DNA of 28,933 bases, taken from positions 1 to 28,933 of the forward strand of contig CAZTDD010000089.1 of NCBI GenBank assembly GCA_964612675.1. Direction: 5' to 3'. Shown here in pieces: positions 7,125 through 14,681 of the stretch (positions are counted from its first letter, which is position 1; each line of letters starts with the position of its first letter). Below the pieces are notes generated by a model, which was given only the letters and a program-made list of their open reading frames with translations, did not search any database and was not told the origin of the DNA. A program made the translations under genes and the position numbers. Origin of the DNA: CAZTDD01 sp964612675 (GTDB lineage Bacteria; Hinthialibacterota; Hinthialibacteria; Hinthialibacterales; JAKPRU01).

Positions 7125-8825
7125 ATGCGTAGCGATGTCATGAAATCCGGTATTGAGAAGGGCCCCCATCGGTCGCTCTGGATGGCTACAGGACTCGGTC
7201 CGAAAGACCTTGAGAAACCGATCATTGGGATAGCCAATTCATTCAACGAGATCATTCCCGGGCATGTGGAACTGAACAAAATCGCAACTGCGGTGAAACG
7301 CGGTGTGTTGATGTCGGGCGGTACGCCGGTCGAGTTCAACACGATCGGAGTCTGCGATGGAATCGCCATGAACCACCTCGGTATGCGGTATTCACTCGTC
7401 AGCCGTGAGACCATCGCGGACAGCGTCGAGATCATGGCCCAGGCGCATCCGTTCGATGGGATCGTGTTGGTTTCGAATTGCGACAAGATTACGCCGGGGA
7501 TGTTGATGGCGGCTCTGCGCTTGGATATTCCCGCGATTCTTATCACCGGCGGGCCTATGTTGACAGGATACGACAAAGCTCGGCTTCAAGGGGATCTTCC
7601 AGGGTGTGACAAGGAATTCATCGATCTGAACGATCTGTTTCAGCGAATTGCGCCGACGAAATCGGGACAGATGCCTCTGGCGGCCTATCAGGCAAGCTGC
7701 CGTTCCGGATGTCCGGGACCGGGATCGTGTTCCGGTATGTTTACGGCCAATACAATGAGTTGTCTCTCGGAGGCACTCGGTATTGCCCTGCCGGGAAACG
7801 GGAGTATCCCTGCGGTGATGGCCGACCGCGTTCGACTGGCCCAGACGGCGGGCGAACAGATCATGCGGCTTGTTGAAGAAAACATCACGCCCCGTCAGAT
7901 CATGTCAAGACAGGCGTTCTTGAATGCAATCGCATTGGATATGGCTTTTGGGGGCTCCTCAAACACAGCGCTTCACCTGCCCGCCATGGCGCACGAAGCG
8001 GATATTGAGATCGGTTTGAACGATTTCAATGAAATCAACGAAAGAACACCGCATATCTGCAACATGGCGCCCGGCGGCCCGTGGCATTTGGAAGACCTGG
8101 ACCGGGTCGGTGGCGTCATGACGATTCTGAAAGAGCTTGAAAAGAACAAGCTGATCGACGGGTCCACGATCACTGCAACGACGCAACCGCTTCGCGAAAG
8201 CGTGCTGGCCGCACCGGATCCCGATGGGGAGGTTGTTCAAACCATCGATAATCCCGTTCATGCGACCGGCGGTCTCTGTTCGCTCTATGGAAATCTTGCC
8301 CCGGACGGCAGCATTGTGAAGGCGTCTGCCGTTCTACCGGAAATGATGCAGCATTCAGGTCCGGCGCGTGTCTTCGATTCGGAAAGCGAAGCGTGTGAGG
8401 CGATTCTCGGCGGCAAGATCGAGCCGGGCGATGTCGTTGTGATCCGATACGAAGGACCGAAAGGCGGCCCCGGGATGCCCGAAATGTTGACACCGACGTC
8501 GGCAGTCAAGGGAATGAACCTTGCAAGCAAGGTCGCTCTGATCACGGACGGACGGTTTTCCGGCGCAACGACGGGGGCCTCGATTGGTCATGTCTCTCCG
8601 GAAGCAATGGAAGGGGGACCCATCGGACTGATAAAGGAAGGCGACATCATCGAGATCGATATCGCGAAACGGTCGCTTAACGTTCAATTGTCCGATGAGG
8701 AATTGGATCGTCGCAGAAAAGAATGGAAGAAGCCACAGGCCAAGATCAAAACCGGCGTTGTGCTGCGCTATGCCGAGATGGTTTCCTCGGCCGCAAGCGG
8801 CGCGGTTCTCAAACAGCGAATTTGA
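7125..8825 (+). CDS. ilvD: Dihydroxy-acid dehydratase (IlvD/Edd family)
   Basis: 566-residue cytoplasmic enzyme. DHAD dehydrates 2,3-dihydroxy-isovalerate and 2,3-dihydroxy-3-methylvalerate to the 2-keto acids of valine and isoleucine synthesis. Cluster ligands are C77 (IGVCDGIAMNH), C119 (SNCDKITPGM) and C202 (GSCSGMFTANT), consistent with a [2Fe-2S] DHAD. K121 in NCDK is the expected carbamylated lysine, and S479 in GRFSGATTG the expected catalytic serine. The ATG at 7125 has GGAGG seven bases upstream. The gene follows a transporter and a sugar-isomerase-like gene rather than other ilv genes, so a sugar-acid dehydratase role is an alternative, but the motifs fit true DHAD best. Confidence 0.93.
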   Translation: MRSDVMKSGIEKGPHRSLWMATGLGPKDLEKPIIGIANSFNEIIPGHVELNKIATAVKRGVLMSGGTPVEFNTIGVCDGIAMNHLGMRYSLVSRETIADSVEIMAQAHPFDGIVLVSNCDKITPGMLMAALRLDIPAILITGGPMLTGYDKARLQGDLPGCDKEFIDLNDLFQRIAPTKSGQMPLAAYQASCRSGCPGPGSCSGMFTANTMSCLSEALGIALPGNGSIPAVMADRVRLAQTAGEQIMRLVEENITPRQIMSRQAFLNAIALDMAFGGSSNTALHLPAMAHEADIEIGLNDFNEINERTPHICNMAPGGPWHLEDLDRVGGVMTILKELEKNKLIDGSTITATTQPLRESVLAAPDPDGEVVQTIDNPVHATGGLCSLYGNLAPDGSIVKASAVLPEMMQHSGPARVFDSESEACEAILGGKIEPGDVVVIRYEGPKGGPGMPEMLTPTSAVKGMNLASKVALITDGRFSGATTGASIGHVSPEAMEGGPIGLIKEGDIIEIDIAKRSLNVQLSDEELDRRRKEWKKPQAKIKTGVVLRYAEMVSSAASGAVLKQRI

Positions 8826-8879
8826 TTCGTTTGATGGTTGTAGGATAGTTGTCGGTAGAAAATCGCTGATCCAGAAAAA

Positions 8880-8912
8880 CGCTGGTCCAGGAGTTGAACT
8901 CCTGGACCAGCG
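8880..8912 (-). terminator. Long palindrome, probable terminator of the ridA-like gene
   Basis: Perfect 16-bp arms around one central base, with the same core as the palindrome at 691-717. Read on the minus strand it is followed at once by TTTTT (8879-8875), so it can end transcription of the gene stopping at 8946. On the plus strand no T-tract follows, though the hairpin lies 54 bp after ilvD. ACCAGCGGTCAAA occurs twice at its right side (8906-8918 and 8928-8940). Confidence 0.75.
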
Positions 8913-8945
8913 GTCAAACCGTATCGTACCAGCGGTCAAATCGAA

Positions 8946-10100
8946 TCACATCATCGCTGCCGCTTCGCCGTCTATCTCGAAAAGAAGATCCCCGCGACAG
9001 ACATCCGCAATCATCGCAACTCCTGGGAATTCAGGAACGTCGAGCCGTTTCACGACCCGTTCATACGCTGCGGGATCGGTCCCGGGCTTGAAGAAGATGC
9101 ACGCGTGCCGGATATGCGGAAAACTGAGCCCGACCTGGCCGAGAAGGTCACGGATATTGATCAATGTGCGTTCCACTTGGGCATCCATATCGTCCGGTGT
9201 CAGACTTCTACCTTGCTCATCAATCGCAGCCGTCCCCGAAATGTAAACGTGAGTAAGCCCTTTTTCACGCAGATAGGCACCCCTGGAGAATGCCGAACCG
9301 TAATCGAATGCCTCGTTTTGACGCGGGTTGCTCAAACGGCAGATTTCGGGATATTCCTCATCCTGCGCGCGTACCGCGATCAAGTCGAGTGTGCAGGCGA
9401 GACCGGTGGGACTCTTCCCCTCGATACCGGTGCTTGCCGGCAACAGATTATCGTCGCCTCGGCCGAACAGATTCGCCCGGGCGTAAATCTTGTTCCGTTC
9501 GTTATTGAATTCGCTGTACCAATCGAGGATATCGTCGAGGTAGAACCACGTACGGATGACGTTGTTGAACTGGAGATCATGGCTTTTGAGGAGATCTTCA
9601 GTTCCCTGTATGATTTCTCTTGCCTGATCTCCACGGGGCAAGTCAGGGCTCACGCCGAGCGATCGGCCAATATCGCCAAGAAAGAAAAACTCGGTGTCGA
9701 ATCGCCGCAATAACCGTCCACAAATACGTCCTTTACATTCCAGGTTTGACACCTCGCATTGAGCAGCGCCGCCGTGAACCGCCGCGATAATGTGCACCCC
9801 CGCGAGACCGGTTCCCGAAATCGGTTTGCCCTCCACATACGTGGGGGCGGGGAGGTCATCAATTCGATCCCGGCCAAGCGCTTCGGTTCGTCCGGAAAGC
9901 ACATCTTCATGGACCTCCCGGTTTCCGTAAAGCCGTTCCTGCACGATTTCTGCACGGGACGACTCGAGGTAAGCAGCCACTTCGCCGTAGATCTTAGCTG
10001 CCATCTCTTTTGGACCCTGTTCGCCACTGTGGACGGGAGCGGATATGTAAGCCATTCCCGTACCAACGTCTTCGATCTTCACAAACTCAGAAACAAGCAC
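8946..10100 (-). CDS. RidA/YjgF-fold protein, chorismatase (FkbO/Hyg5)-like layout
   Basis: 384 residues, about three times a normal RidA, with a degenerate RidA-like N-terminal part (1-110) and a longer C-terminal part ending in a recognisable RidA core (about 270-384). R369 in DVCRGDLLFEID matches the RidA arginine that binds carboxylates, with E375 and E379 nearby. This size and layout recall the FkbO/Hyg5 chorismatases, which hydrolyse chorismate, but many such proteins are uncharacterised. The start is GTG at 10100, with AAGGAGAG six bases upstream. The terminator at 8880-8912 lies downstream. The 231-bp gap to the upstream cupin gene is GC-rich with hairpin-like sequence but no clear promoter. 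The fold is fairly sure; chorismatase activity is only a suggestion. Confidence 0.72.
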   Translation of the reverse strand: MLVSEFVKIEDVGTGMAYISAPVHSGEQGPKEMAAKIYGEVAAYLESSRAEIVQERLYGNREVHEDVLSGRTEALGRDRIDDLPAPTYVEGKPISGTGLAGVHIIAAVHGGAAQCEVSNLECKGRICGRLLRRFDTEFFFLGDIGRSLGVSPDLPRGDQAREIIQGTEDLLKSHDLQFNNVIRTWFYLDDILDWYSEFNNERNKIYARANLFGRGDDNLLPASTGIEGKSPTGLACTLDLIAVRAQDEEYPEICRLSNPRQNEAFDYGSAFSRGAYLREKGLTHVYISGTAAIDEQGRSLTPDDMDAQVERTLINIRDLLGQVGLSFPHIRHACIFFKPGTDPAAYERVVKRLDVPEFPGVAMIADVCRGDLLFEIDGEAAAMM

Positions 10101-10331
10101 AAGAAGCTCTCCTTAGTATTTGGCCCCGCCGGAGGACCGGAATACATTTCCCCGAGAATTGGGGTGGACAAACGGCCGCTGCTGTGATTTCCCCCTGAAA
10201 ACCGGTTCACAAACGCCCGTCTGCGCATAGAAGTACATATATTACATGAAAAAGGGGGGTTTTGTCCCGGGGAGAGGGGGCTTTCCTGCAGGAACCCCGG
10301 TTTGATCTCTCGCCCGCCGATCCCGAAGCGA

Positions 10332-10652
10332 CTATAGAAAATCCTCTCTCTGTGGTGTGAAGGCATCGAAGACGACACTATCTTCCAGCACTACAGCGCC
10401 GTGGGGAATGTCCGGCGCGACATAATACGTGTCGCCGGTTTTGAGGATTTCCTTTCGTCCGTCGATCTCCAACTCCAAGGTTCCATTAACGATATAACCG
10501 ATCTGCTCGTGGGGATGAGTATGTACTTCGAGGACAGCCCCCTTTTTGAATCGAAACTCCACCGCCATCAGTTTTCCGTTATGTGCGAGAATTCTGCGTT
10601 CGACTCCCGGGGCGAGGTCTGCCGGCTTTACCGATCCATGTTTCACGATCAT
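10332..10652 (-). CDS. Small single-domain cupin protein
   Basis: 106-residue beta-barrel cupin. Likely metal ligands are H44, H46 and Q50 (motif HTHPHEQIGYIVNG) and H84 in PDIPHGA, so metal binding looks intact. The ATG at 10652 follows AAGGAG with eight bases between. Single-domain cupins of this type are often isomerases, dioxygenases or sensors of small metabolites; which one cannot be told. It lies between the small membrane protein and the RidA-like gene on the same strand, so joint transcription is possible, with gaps of 139 and 231 bp. Confidence 0.88.
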   Translation of the reverse strand: MIVKHGSVKPADLAPGVERRILAHNGKLMAVEFRFKKGAVLEVHTHPHEQIGYIVNGTLELEIDGRKEILKTGDTYYVAPDIPHGAVVLEDSVVFDAFTPQREDFL

Positions 10653-10791
10653 TGGAACTGTCTCCTTACCGGGATTTGTATCGTCGCGATCAATGACGGA
10701 TTATGGACTTGGGAGGACGGGATCGAAAGGGGGAGTCCGACGGGGGATTCGCTCTGCAAGGACAAGATCGCCTATCGTCTGCTCGGTAGAC

Positions 10792-11166
10792 TCACCGTGC
10801 ATATCCGGATATGTGCACATGGCCGCGTATCGCAAGACACAGGATGATCCACATCGAGAATAGGGTTCCCGCTATGAATAAATACCGTCGCAATTGTGGC
10901 AACGGCCGCTTGAGGTAGGCGCTCAAAAGAATCTCGGTCAGCGGTCCCATGGTATAGAATAGATTTGCGGAAACAGCCACCATCAGTATCGCCTGCCCCA
11001 GAACATGCATCTTGAACACGTTTGCACAAAGGTGGCCTACTTCCCACCCCAAGTCTCTTAGATACGCCAAGCCGATCAGTCCTTCGACAAGCAGAATCGC
11101 GTTGTACCAAATACGGAGTCTCTCCCAAGCCAGCCAGATACTCTTTAGGGATTGTGTACTCTTCAT
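10792..11166 (-). CDS. Small polytopic membrane protein, unknown
   Basis: 124 residues with about three to four hydrophobic segments (near 20-37, 50-70 and 93-112) and basic loops. No family is recognised. The ATG at 11166 has GGGGAGG seven bases upstream, so expression is credible. It lies 47 bp after the uppS stop on the same strand and is probably co-transcribed with it. Function unknown. Confidence 0.7.
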   Translation of the reverse strand: MKSTQSLKSIWLAWERLRIWYNAILLVEGLIGLAYLRDLGWEVGHLCANVFKMHVLGQAILMVAVSANLFYTMGPLTEILLSAYLKRPLPQLRRYLFIAGTLFSMWIILCLAIRGHVHISGYAR

Positions 11167-11213
11167 TGTTGTGCCTCCCCGGTAAGCAGAATTCTCGGGT
11201 CACGACTGTTCCC

Positions 11214-11972
11214 TCACGAGACGAAGTCCGAGGCTACAGTGGAAATCAAAACGTTGTTCACAGGTGAAGCGGCTGGAGCTGGAACGGCTCCAAACCGTCT
11301 CGTTCTTCTCTTGAATTCTTTCACGGCGGCCGTGAGATCCTTCGCATCGAAATCCGGCCACATTTTATCGAGGAAGAGGAGTTCAGCGTACGCGCTTTCC
11401 CAAAGCAAAAAATCGCTCAGTCTCTGCTCTCCGCCTGTTCGAATCAGCAAATCGACATCGGGGGCGGCCAGCAATTGGGAGAACGTCCCCCGGCTGATAG
11501 GGAGATTGCCGCCCAGCTGGGATGCCGCGCGGAGGATTGTGTCCCTGCTCGAATAATCGATTGCGATGCGAAGATGAAGACGTTCACACTCATTGGTTGC
11601 CGTTTCCGCCGCCTCGATCGCGGTACGCAGAATGGGGGAGAGGCGGTCACGCCTTCCGATAACGCTCAGTCTGATGCCATTCGCAACGCATCGTCCCCTT
11701 TCCGATTCGAGATACGTGTAGAAGAGGCTCATTAGCTCGTTGATTTCGCTCTCCGGCCGCTTCCAGTTGTCCGACGAGAATGCGTATAACGTCAAAACAC
11801 CGATTCCCAACTCCGGTGCAGCTTCTACGGTTTGTCGCACGGCTTCGCTGCCTCTTTTGTGTCCATCGGTTCGCAGGTGGCCGCACCTTTTGGCCCAGCG
11901 GCCGTTTCCGTCCATGATGATGGCTACGTGGAATGGTAACGTCGGGGTTTGTGTGAAAGTACTTTGAAACAT
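11214..11972 (-). CDS. uppS: Isoprenyl (undecaprenyl) diphosphate synthase
   Basis: 252-residue cis-prenyltransferase, usual length. UppS extends farnesyl diphosphate with isopentenyl units to the C55 carrier of peptidoglycan and polysaccharide synthesis, at the cytoplasmic face of the membrane. Catalytic D21 is in IIMDGNGRWAK; LYAFSSDNWKRP (62-73) and RTGGEQRLSDF (178-188) bind the diphosphates, with E197 in AYAE. The usual NYGGR motif is replaced by DYSSRD (139-144), a departure suggesting a divergent or second copy with altered chain length or role. It starts 25 bp after the regulator gene; the ATG at 11972 has a GGAG ten bases upstream. Its place behind a regulator rather than with cdsA or dxr is less common. 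Confidence 0.92.
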   Translation of the reverse strand: MFQSTFTQTPTLPFHVAIIMDGNGRWAKRCGHLRTDGHKRGSEAVRQTVEAAPELGIGVLTLYAFSSDNWKRPESEINELMSLFYTYLESERGRCVANGIRLSVIGRRDRLSPILRTAIEAAETATNECERLHLRIAIDYSSRDTILRAASQLGGNLPISRGTFSQLLAAPDVDLLIRTGGEQRLSDFLLWESAYAELLFLDKMWPDFDAKDLTAAVKEFKRRTRRFGAVPAPAASPVNNVLISTVASDFVS

Positions 11973-11997
11973 AAAGTTATTGCTCCAAAAAAAAAGG

Positions 11998-12390
11998 TCA
12001 TTTGTTTCTCATCGCCTGGACTAACGCTTCCATGTGATCAAGGTAACGCTCCAGCGCCTGTTTTCCGGCGGCGGACAATCGATATTCGGTTCGCGGCTTC
12101 CGTGCGCGGAAGGATTTCGAGCATGTAATGTATCCTGCTTCCTCCAGTTTCCGTGCATGTACGCTGAGGTTCCCGTCTGAGGTTTTTAGCAGTTTCTTCA
12201 GTTCGTTGAATGTGAGCCGTCTGTTCGCTGCCAGAGCGCTCAGTATTCCCAGACGTACACGGTCGTGAACCAGGCGGTCCAGCTTGGTGGCCGTCTCCGA
12301 GGCCAGACTGTGGACCACCTCCAATGACCGTGGTTCGGCGACACTGGCTCTTGTCTCTGTTTTCTTTAGTGCGTTTTGTTTAGCCGCCAT
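11998..12390 (-). CDS. Winged-helix transcriptional regulator
   Basis: 130 residues. A variable N-terminal tail is followed by a winged-helix domain (about 42-118). HDRVRLGILSALAANRRLTF and FNELKKLLKTSDGNLSVHAR form the recognition part, and the wing ends with KPRTEYRLSAAGKQAL. This is the ArsR/MarR-like group of stand-alone winged-helix proteins usually found beside a membrane protein. The ATG at 12390 lies inside the end of the upstream membrane-protein gene (11-bp overlap), so the two are translationally coupled. A longer reading from 12477 runs inside the upstream gene and is not preferred. Its likely target is the inverted repeat at 13031-13049 upstream of the shared promoter. Confidence 0.85.
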   Translation of the reverse strand: MAAKQNALKKTETRASVAEPRSLEVVHSLASETATKLDRLVHDRVRLGILSALAANRRLTFNELKKLLKTSDGNLSVHARKLEEAGYITCSKSFRARKPRTEYRLSAAGKQALERYLDHMEALVQAMRNK

Positions 12391-12994
12391 GGTTCCACGC
12401 AATGATGGCTCCGAATAGGATATGGATTCCTCCGAAGCCCGCTCCCATGAATGTGTTTCCCCAGTCAGGTGCCGCAATCAGCGCTGCGATACCGGTCAGG
12501 ATAAAACAACAACCCATAATCGGTATTGCACGCACCGAGAAAGCTCCGCCCGTCACTACTCCCGCTCCGTATAGAAGCAGCCACATTCCCGGCAATAGGT
12601 CGTGCGCTTCGCGGGCGGCGAGGGCGAACGTCAGAGGAATCGCAATCGCCATCGGAGCAGAGAGATTCAGCAAGAACCTCCAGCCGATGGTCGAAAACAG
12701 CGAGGTTTCGACCAGACGCGCCTTGTATCCCATTGCGACGGCGCCGATTAAGAAAGCCAGAACCGCTTCGCAAAGCCAGACGTTCAGCCATACTGGCGCG
12801 TCCTGGACATTCGATGCGAGGTACGCTGTCGGTAGCGCTGTACACCCCATCAACATCGTCCCCCAGCCCGGCACGGCGGTAAAGGAGCCGGATCGCTCCA
12901 TCATTTCACGAATGAAACGCAGATCCTTCACAGCGTGAGAGTGGAGCGACGGCGTCTCTTGTTTTTGTTCGCCTACTTGCAGTTTTGATAGCAT
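12380..12994 (-). CDS. Integral membrane partner of the winged-helix regulator
   Basis: 204 residues: a hydrophilic N-terminal stretch (1-40, with HAVKDLRFIREMMERSGSFT) then about five to six transmembrane helices. Such proteins recur next to stand-alone winged-helix regulators and may sense a membrane signal or be the regulated target; the true role is unknown. The start at 12994 is the first ATG after a strong promoter whose -10 ends only six bases upstream, so the mRNA is probably leaderless. No ribosome binding site fits in that space. The stop overlaps the regulator start. Confidence 0.8.
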   Translation of the reverse strand: MLSKLQVGEQKQETPSLHSHAVKDLRFIREMMERSGSFTAVPGWGTMLMGCTALPTAYLASNVQDAPVWLNVWLCEAVLAFLIGAVAMGYKARLVETSLFSTIGWRFLLNLSAPMAIAIPLTFALAAREAHDLLPGMWLLLYGAGVVTGGAFSVRAIPIMGCCFILTGIAALIAAPDWGNTFMGAGFGGIHILFGAIIAWNHGG

Positions 12995-13000
12995 GGACTA

Positions 13001-13049
13001 CTTATAGCAGTTGTGTGGAACAGTGTCAAGTACTTTATTTTGCAAAGTA
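13001..13049 (-). promoter_or_regulatory. Near-leaderless sigma70 promoter with upstream inverted repeat
   Basis: On the minus strand TTGACA (13029-13024), a 17-bp spacer and TATAAG (13006-13001) form a near-consensus promoter. The ATG at 12994 follows after six bases, so transcription should start at or next to the start codon. Next to the -35 box lies the inverted repeat TACTTT-N7-AAAGTA (13031-13049), a likely operator for the winged-helix regulator encoded downstream. Autoregulation is inferred. Confidence 0.75.
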
Positions 13050-13223
13050 TTCTCAAAGAATCACCCTACACCCGTTGAGGACGCGTTTTACGGAAGCGGG
13101 GTTGGACGAGAGCGCACCGAGCCTCTGTTACTGAACCTGTTTCATTGTGTAAACCAGAATTATCCTCCATAATGGTCTTCCGCAATCGACTGGATTGAGC
13201 AGCGTGATGACACCCATTGGCTG

Positions 13224-14681
13224 GTGATGAGCAACCCTGACAGCCAACCGACGATGCGAGTCATAAAAACCACTATGGATGACAGGACTCCCGGTTCTCA
13301 GTCTGAAGAATCTCCGGCATTCGACACGCAATACCCGGAAGGCCGACCGGCGGTTGGCATCGCGCTCGCACTGACAGCCGTGGCAATCTTCTGGTCTTTG
13401 CGTGCGGTTGAGATGACCGGAGGCGACAGCGATCAATGGTGTCGCGAGATCGAGGCAGGATATTGGTTCCGAAAGCGTCAGATGCTTTCTTTTGCCGTAA
13501 TGCAGCTGACGCACCAGGTGACACATACCCTCTTTGGGTGGAACGGCCGTTGGGCGGTAAACGCGACATCGTGTCTAGCGGGCGGGTTTTTCGTCTATTT
13601 TGCGTGGAGGCTCCTGGGATGGGGGGCGATGCGTTGGCTGGCGGTCGGCCTGGTATTCAGCGCCGGCTTCATGCAGGTCTTCTTCGGCCATATCGAGACC
13701 TATGCGGTGCCCATGACGGTTTTGCTCTTTCTCTTGTTGACCGTACGTCGATACTTCGCGGGCCGAGTCCGTGCGATCCATGTGGCAGCGGCGTTCTCGT
13801 TGGGCGTTGCCTCCCACCTCGTGTTCTGGTTTCTTGTACCGATTTTCGGAACGCTGCTTCGCTACAGTCGCCGAAAGATCAAGGACCTGTCGGAAATCGC
13901 TCTCGGTGTATCGCCTGCTCTCCTACTGACTCTGGCGATGTGGCGATTCATCCGTTTGGGACGAGGAGAAATGATCGGGGATCGGCTAATGCCGCTCTTC
14001 GAGGTATTTCCCGGGTTGGCGAAACGCTATGCTTACCTGTCTTGGGCGCACTTCCAGGACTGGCTCTGGTTTTTGTGGAACGCTTCTCATTTTGCCCTGC
14101 CCATTGTTGTTGTTGCCCTTGTATTGTGGCGTCTGCCGAAAGGCCCCTGGCTCGAGGTTCTGCAAACCGCGATCGTCTGTTTTTTGGCGTTCACTTTTCT
14201 CTGGCACCCGGACGCCGGTCGTTTGGATTGGGATCTGTTCAGCTTCACGGGCTTACCGGTGGCTCTGTTGGCCGGAGAGATCGTCCGCCGATGGCATTTT
14301 CGTTGGTCGCCTGCTCTCGTCTCTCTATTAATTTGTGTATCTGCTGCTTTTCTCTTGGGTAAAGTCATCGACGCGGCTCGTCTCGGCGCGCGGGGCGAAG
14401 GGAGGGTACGTATTGCGCTCCATCCGCAAAACGATGCCGAGATTACCGCGATTGTCCTGGATGGTCATTCCAAGAAAAGAGAAATCCGGCACGTTCTGGA
14501 GGGTACCCATACAGTCATGGTGTTCCAGGTCCAAGGAACATCCGTTTTCAAGTACGTGGAGTCATTCCACATCGGTCCTGGACAGGTCCATGAGATTATT
14601 GTTCCCGCTACACCGGCTTTGATGGGCCAGGCTTTCATATGGTCGGAGGGAACCACTTCCGCTCACTTCTCGTCCAAGTGA
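13224..14681 (+). CDS. Polytopic membrane protein, GT-C/PMT-like
   Basis: 485 residues with roughly ten transmembrane helices between 45 and 385, then a soluble C-terminal part. The features FFGHIETYAVPM and WHPDAGRLDWDLFSF recall uncharacterised membrane proteins related to GT-C or PMT glycosyltransferases, which carry acidic residues in extracytoplasmic loops. No enzymatic role is proven. The start is uncertain: the ATG at 13224 has a weak GGCTGG upstream, and 13275 is a possible later start. The 3' end overlaps the oppositely oriented neighbour by 19 bp (14663-14681). Confidence 0.75.
   Translation: MMSNPDSQPTMRVIKTTMDDRTPGSQSEESPAFDTQYPEGRPAVGIALALTAVAIFWSLRAVEMTGGDSDQWCREIEAGYWFRKRQMLSFAVMQLTHQVTHTLFGWNGRWAVNATSCLAGGFFVYFAWRLLGWGAMRWLAVGLVFSAGFMQVFFGHIETYAVPMTVLLFLLLTVRRYFAGRVRAIHVAAAFSLGVASHLVFWFLVPIFGTLLRYSRRKIKDLSEIALGVSPALLLTLAMWRFIRLGRGEMIGDRLMPLFEVFPGLAKRYAYLSWAHFQDWLWFLWNASHFALPIVVVALVLWRLPKGPWLEVLQTAIVCFLAFTFLWHPDAGRLDWDLFSFTGLPVALLAGEIVRRWHFRWSPALVSLLICVSAAFLLGKVIDAARLGARGEGRVRIALHPQNDAEITAIVLDGHSKKREIRHVLEGTHTVMVFQVQGTSVFKYVESFHIGPGQVHEIIVPATPALMGQAFIWSEGTTSAHFSSK

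Noticed and set aside
13436..14362. Plus-strand open frame of 308 codons in a second frame of the polytopic membrane protein gene.
   Set aside because: Cysteine- and arginine-rich low-quality sequence with no membrane or domain pattern; a shadow of the real gene.
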